This document shows, in pieces, positions 8,249 to 17,743 of a DNA stretch of 64,000 nt (position 1 is its first letter; the number at the start of each line of letters is the position of its first letter). The notes below the pieces were generated by a model, which ran no database searches, was not told where the DNA came from, and saw only the letters and a list, made by a program, of their open reading frames with translations. The stretch spans positions 992,001-1,056,000 of the forward strand of contig NZ_NRGW01000001.1 of NCBI RefSeq assembly GCF_002332255.1. The letters run 5' to 3'. The position numbers and the translations under genes were made by a program. Source of the DNA: Halomonas sp. JB37 (lineage in GTDB: Bacteria > Pseudomonadota > Gammaproteobacteria > Pseudomonadales > Halomonadaceae).

Positions 8249-8515
8249 ATGGCAGGTGGTTGGGCGAAGGATGGTGCCGAACAGGAGCAAATGGAGAGTA
8301 CGCTTGACGATGCGGTACAGCGTGCGCGTAGCCAACTGCCCCAGGGCGAAAGTCTTGAGGTTTGTGAAGAGTGTGGGGACCCCATTCCCGAGGCTCGCCG
8401 TAAGGCGATGCCTGGCGTTCGGCTCTGTGTAGCATGTCAGAGCGAGCTAGACAAAAAACAGTCAAATTTTAGTGGTTATAACCGCCGCGGCAGTAAAGAC
8501 AGCCAGTTGCGTTAA
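8249..8515 (+). CDS. DksA/TraR-type zinc-finger protein (YbiI-like)
   Basis: 88-residue protein with a C-terminal four-cysteine zinc finger (VCEECGDPIPEARRKAMPG then RLCVACQ), the C4 finger of the DksA/TraR family. It lacks the long coiled coil of true DksA, so it matches the short YbiI type. The ATG has GCGAGGA upstream. Small family members may bind in the RNA-polymerase secondary channel, but the role of this one is unknown. It stands alone between the DeoR gene and mtnK. Confidence 0.82.
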   Translation: MAGGWAKDGAEQEQMESTLDDAVQRARSQLPQGESLEVCEECGDPIPEARRKAMPGVRLCVACQSELDKKQSNFSGYNRRGSKDSQLR

Positions 8516-8736
8516 TGGCACTGAACCTGAATCGCTAGCCTAGTGGACTTATTGTCCGGCCAGAAATTCTGCCAAAGCCACGTTGCCCTTGAGCCGCGGG
8601 CAAGATTGGATTCATTAATTAATAGCGACGGCAACAGTGCCCTTATCCGCCTTTAAGCGTTACCCTTTCAAAACTAACGTGTTTGAGTGTCGTCTTCGGG
8701 CGGGAATATACGTAAGAGTTTCGTGAGGATCGAGCA

Positions 8737-9999
8737 GTGGAGATTGACCAACATTATCGCGCCCTTAGCGTTGAAACATTTTCCCAAAGGCTTGGGGAGG
8801 TTGAAGCGGTCGCTAGTCGAGTCGGCGGCGAGCCCGCCCGCTGGGATATTCGTGAGGTAGGCGACGGCAATCTCAACCTCGTGTTTATTGTCTCCGGTGA
8901 CGTAGGCAGCGTTGTGGTGAAGCAGGCGCTTCCCTATGTACGCATGGTCGGCGAAAGCTGGCCGCTGCCGATTTACCGTGCCCACTTTGAATATTACGCG
9001 CTGGTAAGACAAGCCAAGCGCGCACCTGGTATTGCACCAGAGGTTTACTACTTCGATAAGCCTCAGGCGCTGTTTGTAATGGAGTACCTCCACCCGCACA
9101 CGATTCTGCGCCGCAAGCTAATTGCTGGTGAGCGAGTGGCGCAGCTTGGCGAAACTATCGGCCAATTCTGCGCGCGCACGGCGTTTCGTGGCTCAGAGCT
9201 TTCGCTCAGCAGCCCTGAGAAAAAGCAGGATGTGGGGCTGTTTTCTGGCAACGTGGCGATTCCCGCGATTACCGAGTCGCTGGTGTTTACCGACCCCTAT
9301 TACGCCGCTGAAATGAATCACCACACGCCGGAGCTTTCACCGGTGGTGGATGAGCTGCGCCGCAACGCTCGCCTAAAAGCCAAGGTGCAGCGGCTGTTGA
9401 TGAAATTCACCGCCAACACCGAGACCATGCTTCACGGTGATTTGCACTCGGGCTCGATCATGGCGACTGATACCGACGTTCGCGTGATCGACCCTGAGTT
9501 CTCCCAGTATGGGCCGATGGCGTTTGATCTGGGGATGGCCGTGGCCAACTTCCTAATGGCGTACTTTAGCCAGCCTGCCCACCGTCAAGAAAGCGAGCTG
9601 GCCGCTTACCAGACATGGATTCTCGATGTGATTGAAGCGTGCTTCACAAGCTTTGATGCCGAGTTCCGCCACTTATGGCAAACCGAGCGCACCGGTGTTC
9701 TGTTTCCCAAAGCGCTGTTCGAGGAACAGGGCAACAGCGCAGACGACGCCTGCGATGCGCTGCTGGATGAAATTCGACTGGACGCGCTGGCTTACTGCGG
9801 TATCGAAATGCACCGCCGGGTACTGTCACTTGCCCACAACGCTGATTTCGAAGAGATTGAAGACCCTGCTCTTCGCGCCAAGCTTGAAGCCCGCAATGTG
9901 CTGATGGGCCAAGCCCTGATTATGGAGCCGGAGGCTTACGGCGACCTTTCTGCGCTAATGGAATTAGCTAAGGCGTACAGCCAACGAGAAGTGCTGTAA
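8737..9999 (+). CDS. mtnK: S-methyl-5-thioribose kinase MtnK
   Basis: Phosphorylates methylthioribose at C1 with ATP, the entry step of methionine salvage from MTA. 420 residues. The aminoglycoside-phosphotransferase-like catalytic loop is MLHGDLHSGSIM and the metal-binding Asp is in RVIDPEFSQYGPMAFDLG. The N-terminal nucleotide loop is VGDGNLNLVFIV. The start is GTG at 8737 after GTGAGGATC. Unlike many species it is not next to mtnA; the other mtn genes follow 100 bp later on the opposite strand. The 221 bp upstream hold no riboswitch that I recognise. Confidence 0.94.
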   Translation: MEIDQHYRALSVETFSQRLGEVEAVASRVGGEPARWDIREVGDGNLNLVFIVSGDVGSVVVKQALPYVRMVGESWPLPIYRAHFEYYALVRQAKRAPGIAPEVYYFDKPQALFVMEYLHPHTILRRKLIAGERVAQLGETIGQFCARTAFRGSELSLSSPEKKQDVGLFSGNVAIPAITESLVFTDPYYAAEMNHHTPELSPVVDELRRNARLKAKVQRLLMKFTANTETMLHGDLHSGSIMATDTDVRVIDPEFSQYGPMAFDLGMAVANFLMAYFSQPAHRQESELAAYQTWILDVIEACFTSFDAEFRHLWQTERTGVLFPKALFEEQGNSADDACDALLDEIRLDALAYCGIEMHRRVLSLAHNADFEEIEDPALRAKLEARNVLMGQALIMEPEAYGDLSALMELAKAYSQREVL

Positions 10000-10015
10000 C
10001 AACATATTATGAGAT

Positions 10016-10048
10016 GGCAGCTTTAGCCGTTCGCGAGCTAAAGTTGCC
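10016..10048. terminator. Hairpin between mtnK and mtnD
   Basis: A 12-bp stem with one G-U pair (GGCAGCTTTAGC at 10016-10027 and GCTAAAGTTGCC at 10037-10048) and a 9-nt loop. It lies between two convergent genes and probably ends transcription in both directions, although the T tracts are short. Confidence 0.55.
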
Positions 10049-10098
10049 TTCCTCGATTTAAAACTTACTACTCATTACTCACTATTAACGACTCACAC

Positions 10099-10647
10099 TT
10101 AAAGCTGATCAATCCGATCAAACTTTCCAGCGATATCGCTTTCGGTCCAGTGGGGCACCCAGCCTTCTACGTTATCGAAGAAGCGTAGCGCGGTGAATTC
10201 AGGGGCAGGGCCCATATCGAACCAGTGAGGCGTATTGGCAGGCACGCTGATTAGGTCGTTGCGGGTGCACAGCACCTGATACACCTTGTCTTCAATATGC
10301 AGGCAGAACAGCCCCTGACCTTTGACGAAAAAGCGCACTTCGTCTTCGTGATGGCGGTGCTCATTTAGGAACTTCTGGCGCATGGCGTCTTTTTCAGGGT
10401 GCGTGGGCACCATGTGCAGCACGTCTACCGTCTGGTAGCCGCCCTGGGCTTTTAGCCGCTTGATGTCATCCTGGTAGAGCGCCAGTATGTCGTCCTGGGT
10501 AGCATCGCTTGCGATTTCGCCCGGCGTTGCCCAGCGCTCAAACAGCACGTTGACACGATTTAGCTCGGCCTTGATTTGCTCGCCGTCGCAGGTATCCACT
10601 AACGCATCGTTAGGATTCTGATCGGCAAATACTTTGAGTTGCGACAT
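10099..10647 (-). CDS. mtnD: Acireductone dioxygenase MtnD
   Basis: Cupin metalloenzyme of 182 residues that oxidises acireductone to 2-keto-4-methylthiobutyrate and formate (Fe form) in methionine salvage. Metal ligands are visible in EHRHHEDEVRFFVKGQG (His, His, Glu) and in PANTPHWFDMG (third His). The ATG at 10647 follows AGGAGCG and matches the usual start MSQLKVF; an upstream extension would run into mtnC. It is the last gene of mtnBCD. Confidence 0.94.
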   Translation of the reverse strand: MSQLKVFADQNPNDALVDTCDGEQIKAELNRVNVLFERWATPGEIASDATQDDILALYQDDIKRLKAQGGYQTVDVLHMVPTHPEKDAMRQKFLNEHRHHEDEVRFFVKGQGLFCLHIEDKVYQVLCTRNDLISVPANTPHWFDMGPAPEFTALRFFDNVEGWVPHWTESDIAGKFDRIDQL

Positions 10648-10682
10648 CAAAAGCGCTCCTTTAAAAGTGACGGGCCTAAAGG

Positions 10683-11402
10683 CTACAGAGTAATTTCGTC
10701 GAAGCTTGCGGCGCAAGCGTGCTGCGTACCCGCCTGAGTGCCTTCACGCACCAGCTGCAATGTTTGCATGCCCGCCTGCTTGGCGGCGTCCAGCTCCTCC
10801 ACCACATCGGATAGAAACAGGATTTCATCGGCGGGGAGCTGTAGCTTGCTGACAATATGCTGATACGCCAGGGCTTCGCGCTTATGGCCAATATGGGTGT
10901 CGAAATAGCCGCTGAATAGTGGCGTCAAATCGCCTTCTGTGCTGTAACCAAACAGCAGCTTTTGCGCCTGAACTGAGCCTGACGAGTAGATATAAAGTTG
11001 CTTCCCGGCGTCTGCCCATTGACGAAGGTGCGGGGCAACATCGCTATAAAGATGACCTTTGAAAGCACCGCGCTGATAGCCATCGGCCCATATCATGCCC
11101 TGTAGTGCTTTGAGCGGGGTGACTTTTTGATCGGTCTCGATCCAGTAAAGCAGCGTTTCGATCACTTTATCCAGCGAGGCATCCGGTGTCTTGAGCTCAG
11201 CGCGCACGGCGGCTATCTGCTCGGCCACATCAGGCTGGGCTGAATGGCTGTGAACGAACTCGGGCAGCTGCTCATGGGCGTAAGGAAACAACACTTTATG
11301 CACAAAGCTGATATCCGTGGTGGTGCCTTCGATATCGGTGATCACGGCGCGAATGCTTGGGGTATTCATATCTACGCTATCAAGACCTGGGTGTTTGTTC
11401 AT
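10683..11402 (-). CDS. mtnC: Enolase-phosphatase MtnC (E1)
   Basis: HAD phosphatase of 239 residues that enolises and dephosphorylates 2,3-diketo-5-methylthiopentyl-1-phosphate to acireductone. Motif I is TDIEGTTTDISFVHKVLFPYA, motif II is YIYSSGSVQAQ, and the C-terminal acidic motif is LFLSDVVEELDAA. The ATG at 11402 overlaps the mtnB stop as ATGA, which supports it over the internal ATG at 11369. mtnD follows 35 bp downstream. Confidence 0.94.
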   Translation of the reverse strand: MNKHPGLDSVDMNTPSIRAVITDIEGTTTDISFVHKVLFPYAHEQLPEFVHSHSAQPDVAEQIAAVRAELKTPDASLDKVIETLLYWIETDQKVTPLKALQGMIWADGYQRGAFKGHLYSDVAPHLRQWADAGKQLYIYSSGSVQAQKLLFGYSTEGDLTPLFSGYFDTHIGHKREALAYQHIVSKLQLPADEILFLSDVVEELDAAKQAGMQTLQLVREGTQAGTQHACAASFDEITL

Positions 11403-11986
11403 TTAGACCACCGACTCTCTTCAAGGGTACAGGCAAGTAAAAACTCAATGGCTTCCAGATGGCGACGACACTCGGCAATGGTGCTGCCCACCGCATAAAT
11501 ACCGTGGCCCACGACCAGAAAGCCCCAGGGCATCGGCCAGCCAGCACGCACGTTATCGGCCAGCTCATTCATATCCTGAGAATTGGGCACCACCGGCAGG
11601 TGAATAGTCGCAGTGTGGGTCTGGTTGCCCTGCAGCGCCTTTTGCATTTCAAAGCCGCTTAGCTCAATACCCTCTGGAAAGCGACGCGACAGGACGGTGC
11701 TGGCAACCGTATGGGTGTGCAGCACGCAGCTAATCGTTGAGTCCAAGCGGTAGAGCGCAGCGTGAAGGTCGCTTTCCGCGCTTGGCTTACCATCACCTTC
11801 AAGCACGCCACCGTCCAGGTTGCAGAGCAGCAGGTCGCTGGCCGTCACGCAGGTTTTATCAACGCCGGAGGCCGTCACTAGATAGCCTTTGTCGGTACGT
11901 GAAGAAAAGTTGCCGCCGGTAGCCGGCGCCCAGCCACGCTGGGCCGCCCAGGAAATCGCTGCTAACAGTTCGTCTTGTATGCTCAT
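11399..11986 (-). CDS. mtnB: Methylthioribulose-1-phosphate dehydratase MtnB
   Basis: Class II aldolase-fold zinc enzyme of 195 residues that dehydrates methylthioribulose-1-phosphate to the diketo compound. The zinc-binding HTH is in CVLHTHTVASTVL and a further His is in VVGHGIYAVG. The N-terminal phosphate-binding part is ATGGNFSSRTD. First gene of the leftward mtnBCD operon; mtnA starts divergently 141 bp away, so the two promoters share that interval. Confidence 0.94.
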   Translation of the reverse strand: MSIQDELLAAISWAAQRGWAPATGGNFSSRTDKGYLVTASGVDKTCVTASDLLLCNLDGGVLEGDGKPSAESDLHAALYRLDSTISCVLHTHTVASTVLSRRFPEGIELSGFEMQKALQGNQTHTATIHLPVVPNSQDMNELADNVRAGWPMPWGFLVVGHGIYAVGSTIAECRRHLEAIEFLLACTLEESRWSK

Positions 11987-12127
11987 CGTAGAATCAGCGC
12001 CGCTTCGCTTCTAAAGGCCTTCATTCTATATGATAAGCTTCGCGGCTGATAAGCCATGTGCCGCCCCCGTTTTTTATCACACGTTCTGCCTCACCCGTTC
12101 TTGCGATCAGTACTCAAGGAGCCCCTG

Positions 12128-13144
12128 ATGCCTCATCTTCAATCACGCAGTTTGCGGGTGTATGCCGACTCGCTTGAGTATCTGGATCAAACACGCCTGC
12201 CGCAGGCCGAAACGTGGGTACGCTGTGCAAGCCCGGAGGATTGGCAGGTGGCGGTGAAAAGTCTGGCGATTCGCGGCGCGCCGTTAATAGGCCTGAGTGC
12301 AGCCTTTGTGCTGGCGCAGTATGCCGCGCAACATCCCGGGCAGGAGAGCGAGTGGCAGTGGGTAAGTGACCGCTTACGGGCGACGCGCCCCACGGCGGTT
12401 AATCTGATGTACTGCCTGGACGCCATGGAGGCCTGCTTTGCCCAAGGGCCGGGTGCGCTTTCTGAGCGCGCCGCCGCGCTGTTTAAAGAAGACCGCGAGC
12501 TGTGTTTGCGCATGGCCGAACGCGGCGCGGATTTGTTGGCAGAGGGCGAGCGAGTGCTGACCCACTGCAATACCGGCGCGCTGGCGACGGCGGGTGTCGG
12601 CACGGCCATTGGCGCGCTGGCGGTGGCTAAAAAGCGTGGGGTAACGCTGCATGTATACGTGAATGAAACCCGCCCGCTGCTGCAGGGTGGTCGGTTAACC
12701 GCCTGGGAAATGGCTGACCTGGATATTCCGTACCAGCTGATTGCGGACAGCATGGCCGCAAGCCTAATGGCCGCCGGTAAAGTGGATAAAGTGATGGTGG
12801 GCGCTGACCGCATCTGCGCTAACGGCGACTTTGCCAATAAAGTGGGCACTTACATGCTGGCAGTCGTCGCCAACTACCATAAGGTGCCTTTCTACGTGGT
12901 GGCGCCGTACACGACAGTAGACAAAGCCTGCGCCACCGGTGCTGACATTCCGATTGAACAGCGCGACGCCGCCGAAATACGTGGCGCCTCTGGTGCTTTT
13001 GGGGATGTCGTTTGGGCGCCGGAAAATGCGCCGGTGTGGAATCCTTCCTTTGACGTTACGCCGGCGTCACTGGTAACCGGCTGGGTGCTGGATACCGGCG
13101 TGTTTGACGCCGCCGCTATCGCTCGCGGTGAGCACTGCCGGTAA
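12128..13144 (+). CDS. mtnA: Methylthioribose-1-phosphate isomerase MtnA
   Basis: Isomerises methylthioribose-1-phosphate to methylthioribulose-1-phosphate. 338 residues of the eIF2B-like fold. The catalytic Cys is in LTHCNTGALATAG and the catalytic Asp is in VMVGADRICANGDFANKVGTY; SLAIRGAPLIG is the N-terminal signature. The ATG at 12128 is set by AAGGAG 8 nt before it. Divergent from mtnBCD, whose products take the next three steps. Confidence 0.95.
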   Translation: MPHLQSRSLRVYADSLEYLDQTRLPQAETWVRCASPEDWQVAVKSLAIRGAPLIGLSAAFVLAQYAAQHPGQESEWQWVSDRLRATRPTAVNLMYCLDAMEACFAQGPGALSERAAALFKEDRELCLRMAERGADLLAEGERVLTHCNTGALATAGVGTAIGALAVAKKRGVTLHVYVNETRPLLQGGRLTAWEMADLDIPYQLIADSMAASLMAAGKVDKVMVGADRICANGDFANKVGTYMLAVVANYHKVPFYVVAPYTTVDKACATGADIPIEQRDAAEIRGASGAFGDVVWAPENAPVWNPSFDVTPASLVTGWVLDTGVFDAAAIARGEHCR

Positions 13145-13163
13145 TGGTCTCAGCATTTAACGG

Positions 13164-14978
13164 CTAGGCATCGCCGTTAGTTAGAATCACTGCCAGAAAG
13201 CCTTCACCGTAATCTTCAAGCTTGCGAGCGCCAACGCCGGAAATAGCGCCGAGTGCCTGCAAATTTTGCGGCTTCTGCTCGGTCATTTCGGCAAGCGTGG
13301 CGTCGTGGAAGATAACGTAGGCAGGCACGCCCTGAGCCTCGGCAAGTGCCTTTCGGTGCTGGCGTAGGGCTTCCCACAAAGGGCCGTGGCCCTGCGTTGC
13401 TGAGGCGCCTTTACTGCCGCGCCGGGCGGTCTTGGCCTTGCTTGGCTTGCGCAGGGTGAGCGGCTGCTCGCTGCGCAGCACCGGCTTGGCGTTTTCCGTT
13501 AAGCGAATCCCGCCATGACCTTCCATATCGACGCTGAGAAAACCGCTCGCAATCAACTGGCGAAACAGCGCCTTCCATTCATTGGCCGAAAGATCACCGC
13601 CGATGCCAAAGGTGCTGATCTTATCGTGACCAAAACGGGTGATGCGCTCGTTGCCTTTACCTAGCAGTACGTCCACTAGATAGGTGACGCCGAAGCGCTG
13701 CTCAGTGCGGTAGACACACGAAAGTGCCTTCTGCGCTGCCACGGTAGCGTTCCAGGTCTCGGGCGGGATCAGGCAGTTGTCGCAGTTGCCACAGGGCGCG
13801 TCTAGCGAATCGCCAAAGTAATGCAACAGCGCCTGACGACGGCAGCTGATGATCTCGCAAAGCCCCAGCATGGCATCCAGCTTTTGCTGCTCGATGCGCT
13901 TTTGATGGTCATGAGCGCTAGAATCCTGCTGCATCTGACGCAGCGTGATCACATCCTGAAGCCCATAGGCCATCCAGGCATCGGCGGGCAGACCATCGCG
14001 CCCGGCGCGGCCGGTTTCCTGGTAGTAGGCTTCAATGCTTTTGGGCAGATTGAGGTGCGCCACAAAGCGTACGTCGGGTTTGTCGATGCCCATGCCAAAG
14101 GCGATGGTGGCCACCACAATTACGCCGTCTTCACGCAGAAAACGGGTCTGATGGTGCTGGCGCAGCTCGGGGGGAAGCCCCGCATGGTAGGGCAGTGCGG
14201 TGAGCCCCTGACGTTCAAGCCAAGCAGCGGTGTCGTCCACCTTGCGCCGGGAAAGGCAGTAGACGATGCCGGCTTCGCCGCTATGGTTCTCGCGGATAAA
14301 GCGCAGCAGCTGTTCACGGGTGTTGCCCTGATTTTCAGCGATGTGATAACGGATGTTGGGCCGGTCGAAGCCGCTGTTGTAAAGCGCCGCCTCCCCAAGC
14401 TGCAGATGTTCGATGATATCGCCGCGCGTGGGCACATCGGCGGTGGCGGTCAGCGCAATGCGCGGCACATTAGGAAAGCGCTGGTGGAGTTGGGAAAGCT
14501 GTCGGTACTCCGGGCGAAAGTCGTGGCCCCACTGGGAGACGCAGTGCGCCTCATCGATGGCAAACAGTGCAACTTGCGTCTGTTCCAAAAGCGACTGCAT
14601 GCGTGGCATGGCGAGCCGCTCTGGCGCGACGTATAAAAGATCAAGCTCGCCCGCTCTGAGGCGATTTTCCACTTCGACCGCTTCGTGATAGTCCAAGCTG
14701 GAATTCAGGTAGGCCGCCCGGACGCCGTTCTGAACGAGTGCCGCCACCTGATCCTGCATTAGCGCAATCAAGGGAGACACCACGATCGCGGTGCCTTCGC
14801 GCAACAGCGCAGGGATCTGATAGCACAGCGATTTGCCACCGCCGGTGGGCATCAGTACCAGCGCATCGCCACCCGCGATCACATGCTCAATAATCGCCTG
14901 CTGCGGGCCGCGAAAGCTGTCGTAGCCAAAGACGTCCTGCAGCACCTTGAGGGCCGCCGGGTTGGGTTCGCCGTGCAT
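13164..14978 (-). CDS. recQ: ATP-dependent DNA helicase RecQ
   Basis: 3'-5' DNA helicase of 604 residues used in recombination and replication-fork repair. Walker A is [16 protein letters not shown], Walker B is [20 protein letters not shown], motif VI is [10 protein letters not shown]. The zinc-binding cysteines are in [16 protein letters not shown] and CGNCDNC, followed by the winged helix. The HRDC domain fills the last 80 residues ([20 protein letters not shown]). The ATG at 14978 follows AGGAGAGCG; the open frame before it lacks conserved sequence. It ends 19 bp from mtnA, tail to tail. Confidence 0.96.
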   Translation of the reverse strand: MHGEPNPAALKVLQDVFGYDSFRGPQQAIIEHVIAGGDALVLMPTGGGKSLCYQIPALLREGTAIVVSPLIALMQDQVAALVQNGVRAAYLNSSLDYHEAVEVENRLRAGELDLLYVAPERLAMPRMQSLLEQTQVALFAIDEAHCVSQWGHDFRPEYRQLSQLHQRFPNVPRIALTATADVPTRGDIIEHLQLGEAALYNSGFDRPNIRYHIAENQGNTREQLLRFIRENHSGEAGIVYCLSRRKVDDTAAWLERQGLTALPYHAGLPPELRQHHQTRFLREDGVIVVATIAFGMGIDKPDVRFVAHLNLPKSIEAYYQETGRAGRDGLPADAWMAYGLQDVITLRQMQQDSSAHDHQKRIEQQKLDAMLGLCEIISCRRQALLHYFGDSLDAPCGNCDNCLIPPETWNATVAAQKALSCVYRTEQRFGVTYLVDVLLGKGNERITRFGHDKISTFGIGGDLSANEWKALFRQLIASGFLSVDMEGHGGIRLTENAKPVLRSEQPLTLRKPSKAKTARRGSKGASATQGHGPLWEALRQHRKALAEAQGVPAYVIFHDATLAEMTEQKPQNLQALGAISGVGARKLEDYGEGFLAVILTNGDA

Positions 14979-15130
14979 CCTCGCTCTCCTTATTTCCGAG
15001 CGGGGATTGTCGCACGAAAGCTCCTGGCACGTTTGCCTAGCGAATCCCGGCGCGCAGGAACGACTGCACAAACTGGCGCTGGCCGGGACCTAGTTAACTC
15101 CGATTCCCGGGCCAGATAGCTGATTTCGGT

Positions 15131-15460
15131 ATCGTATAACGCCGCGTTGATTTCCCAGCTTTAACGATCTACCCCGGTACCTCATGGCCGATGAGGTTGG
15201 GTAGGGTGGCGGCCACTTCAAGCAGGGCATCCAAATTGACACTGGTGTATACGCTCATGGACTCAAACATATGTACTAAGTCCTCGGTGCCTTCGGTGCC
15301 TACAGTTCCGCTAACGCCTGAGGCAAAGGAGCAGCTGCCCAGTCCATCTAGCGATGAATCAAAACGGGTGATGCCCGCTTGCCACGCCGCCAAGGCGTTG
15401 GCGAGACCCATGGCGCGAGTGTTGCGAAAATGTAGCATAAACGGCGTTTCTGGCCAGCAG
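15131..15460 (-). pseudogene. Decayed 3' fragment of an HMG-CoA lyase gene
   Basis: About 330 bp aligning, in the same orientation, with the 3' third of the intact lyase gene at 22478-23455; compare FHNTRGMGLANALAAWQAG with LHFRNTRAMGLANALAAWQAG. The copy carries a 9-bp insertion near 15290, a C-to-T change that turns VPGQ into VPG-stop at 15169, and loss of the catalytic-loop cysteine context (GGCPFAPGA has become GSCSFASGV). No start, RBS or N-terminal two-thirds remain. It is a remnant that marks the left edge of the 15.5-22.4 kb block. Confidence 0.85.
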
Positions 15461-15517
15461 CCGAGTGATTCTGTCCAGTAACAGTGGACATCTCAGAATG
15501 TAATACAGCGCGTATAA

Positions 15518-16438
15518 TCAGTTAGTGTAAGTTTTTTCGATATTAATAATTTGTTCAGCCACTATTTCATTAAAAATCTGAGCGAAGAGCTTTGAGTTTT
15601 CGGTGTGTTCAAGTGAAGAAAAAATGGCCGAGAATTGAAATTTTATGTTTGCTGTGAAGGGCCTGACTGCAATATTAGTGAGGTTAGTGCCCATAACTGA
15701 AAAGATATCAGTGACTGCAATTCCCAACCCCGCTGCCACATAACTAGAAACAGTATTTGAATACAGTGTTTGTACCGTAGAGCCTGGCCGAACGCCTGCT
15801 TCATCCATAGCATCCTCGATCTGCATTCTAAGAAGACTGCTTATGCCAAGTGAAATGAACGGCTGCCCATCTAGGTCTTCAACCGAAATTGATGTTTTAT
15901 TGGCCAGCGGATTAGTTTTGGGCAGTAAGCAGACAACAGAAGAAGTTGGCATTGCAGTATGGTTAATATCGGTGCGTTCGGCTGGAACCCGGCCAAACCC
16001 AATAGAGAATTCGTCACGTTGCATTGCGTTGAGAATATAAACGGAGTTGTCAGAGTGTATAAAAAAGCCGGTTCCTGGCTGAATAGCACGGAAACGACGA
16101 ATAGCTTCGGGAAGAGCTCCAGACGATAATGTAGACATGGCCGCAATACGCAACCGGCCTTCTTGTTTTTCTCGTAACTGATGAGCACTGTCGCGAATAC
16201 GCTCCATCGCATCAAAGTACTTTTCGACTTCGCGAAAAAGCGCAACAGCATTTGGAGTGGGTTGAATGCTCGCCCATTTGCGATTGAATAAAGTTAAGCC
16301 AAGATCTTCTTCCAGGTCACGAATAAGGCGGGTGACGGCGGGTTGGCTAATATGGAGTATGCGGCCTGCTGCCGTCATGCTGCCGCTGAGCATGACGGCA
16401 CGAAAAGCTGAGACCTGACGGTGGTTTAAGGCGCGCAT
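15518..16438 (-). CDS. LysR-family transcription regulator
   Basis: 306 residues. The N-terminal HTH reads SGSMTAAGRILHISQPAVTR and LIRDLEEDLGLTLF; the substrate-binding domain follows (RLRIAAMSTLSSGALP, ISLGISSLLRMQIED). The gene is visibly more AT-rich than mtn/recQ next to it, which fits acquisition with the adjacent block. It is divergent from the DUF4392 gene 169 bp away, and a T-N11-A inverted repeat lies between them, so it probably controls the DUF4392-TRAP A operon. Ligand unknown. Confidence 0.9.
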   Translation of the reverse strand: MRALNHRQVSAFRAVMLSGSMTAAGRILHISQPAVTRLIRDLEEDLGLTLFNRKWASIQPTPNAVALFREVEKYFDAMERIRDSAHQLREKQEGRLRIAAMSTLSSGALPEAIRRFRAIQPGTGFFIHSDNSVYILNAMQRDEFSIGFGRVPAERTDINHTAMPTSSVVCLLPKTNPLANKTSISVEDLDGQPFISLGISSLLRMQIEDAMDEAGVRPGSTVQTLYSNTVSSYVAAGLGIAVTDIFSVMGTNLTNIAVRPFTANIKFQFSAIFSSLEHTENSKLFAQIFNEIVAEQIINIEKTYTN

Positions 16439-16465
16439 AATAACCAGAACCTCGTGTTAATCCGT

Positions 16466-16480
16466 TTTGTATTAGACAAA
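16466..16480. promoter_or_regulatory. LysR-type box TTTGT-N5-ACAAA
   Basis: Perfect 5-bp inverted repeat TTTGT-attag-ACAAA with the T-N11-A core. It sits 28 bp upstream of the LysR start and in the shared divergent region, the usual place for autoregulation and activation. Confidence 0.5.
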
Positions 16481-17183
16481 CATAACTGTAAATTACCAGC
16501 AATAGCATAATTTTTCCTGATGCCTCATTCTAAAATTCGATTCGTCAATTGGGTTCTTGCCTAACTAGTATCTTGGTTCATCCAATAATCGAACCGAGGC
16601 TTTTTATATGGCAACTATTATGGGCGAGTACGTGGATCGCTTGATCACAGTCGAGATGCGTAACCGTGGCATGAACCACAACATCATCGCGCCGATATAC
16701 GATGAGGCACGACGTGAGGGAGGGGGGCGCCCTATTACTGCGCGCGCTGCCGAAGCGCTGGTAGAAAATGTGGGCGAGGGCGATGTGGTATTAATCGTTA
16801 CGGGAGCTGGCTATATGCCTGAAGTGCCTCACGGAGAAAGCGATGGCCCCCCAGGAGCTGTATCGATTGCGCGCGCATTGTATTGGGGGCTTAAAGCGGT
16901 GCCGGTCTATGTCTCCGAGATATGCCATGCTCCACCGATCAAGGCATCATCAGAGGCAGCAGGTTTGATGATCCGAGATTACGAGTTGGCTAAAGATCGT
17001 CGCATGGGTGCAGCCCTGATTACGGCTCCTGAAGGTCAGTCTGAGATTGATGCTTGGGCTGACGATCTACTGAGCAAGATGAAGCCAAAAGCCATTATTG
17101 CAATCGAACCCCCTCTGTCAGCCTAGTTGTCCGGTTGGCGATATCGCCTAAATCTAATCCAGAGGGAGCGGCATGGAGTCCTT

Positions 17184-17693
17184 GTGCCACGTTATTCCGC
17201 AGAGCGTAAATCAGCCGTCCTGAAGAAGTTGTTACCACCCCATAATCACAGTGTGGCATCGGTAGCGACAGAGGAAGGCATCTCTGACGCGACGCTGTAT
17301 AGTTGGTTAAAACAGTGTCGAGTAAAAGGAGTGCCTGTGCCGGGTTACACCCCAGGCGACAGTGAATGGTCGCCCGACGCCAAGCTAGCCGTGGTCATCG
17401 AAACCGCCACCCTGTCAGAGGCAGAGCTTGGCGCTTACTGTCGCGAAAAAGGCCTTTATCCCGAGCAAATTCAGCAGTGGAAAGCGGCTTGCCTCGAAGG
17501 CGCTGGTCGGCAAGAAGACCAGGAAAAAGCGGCGCAAAAGCAGCGTAAAGAAGACCGTAAGACCATCAAGCAACTCAAAGCGGAAGTGCGGCGCAAAGAC
17601 AAGGTAGTGGCTGAGACGACGTCGTTACTGGTGCTCTCAAAAAAGCTCGAAGCCTTGTACAGCGAAGATCCCGACAGCGGCGAGGACGACTAA
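17184..17693 (+). CDS. IS3-type transposase OrfA
   Basis: 169 residues from the GTG at 17184, which follows AGAGGGAGCGG; an upstream TTG lies inside the terminal repeat. The N-terminal helix-turn-helix reads SVASVATEEGISDATLYSWLKQ, for binding the element ends. The C-terminal half is a charged coiled coil (RKEDRKTIKQLKAEVRRKDKV) as expected of OrfA multimerisation zippers. A-AAA-AAG at 17639-17645 is in register for -1 slippage and the -1 frame is open into orfB, so an OrfAB fusion can form. Confidence 0.88.
   Translation: MPRYSAERKSAVLKKLLPPHNHSVASVATEEGISDATLYSWLKQCRVKGVPVPGYTPGDSEWSPDAKLAVVIETATLSEAELGAYCREKGLYPEQIQQWKAACLEGAGRQEDQEKAAQKQRKEDRKTIKQLKAEVRRKDKVVAETTSLLVLSKKLEALYSEDPDSGEDD
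17639..17645 (+). promoter_or_regulatory. Programmed -1 frameshift site A-AAA-AAG
   Basis: The heptamer reads A AAA AAG in the OrfA frame, the classic IS3-family slippery site. After slippage the frame stays open through the OrfA stop (17691) into orfB without any stop codon. Confidence 0.65.
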
Positions 17694-17743
17694 CGCCGCT
17701 CGACGAACGTGCAAGGCTCATCGCGCTATTTGACGAAGCGGTT

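Noticed and set aside
8516..8736. Possible SAM-type riboswitch before mtnK
   Set aside because: The 221 bp show only one weak 6-bp hairpin (8583-8603) and none of the conserved riboswitch cores.
12187..12849. 220-codon open frame antisense to mtnA
   Set aside because: Serine/arginine-rich shadow of a well-conserved gene; no RBS or motif.
13821..14636. Long open frame of 271 codons antisense to recQ
   Set aside because: It lies wholly inside a clear recQ reading frame, has no family motif and arises from codon bias of the opposite strand.
15169..15438. 89-residue open frame similar to HMG-CoA lyase as a functional small gene
   Set aside because: It is only the 3' end of the family, lacks start signals and catalytic residues, and ends at a nonsense change; treated as a pseudogene.
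15472..15494. TGTCC...GGACA inverted repeat next to the lyase fragment, resembling the IS ends
   Set aside because: Only five bases match, and no flanking duplication or transposase remnant is seen; not enough to call an IS scar.
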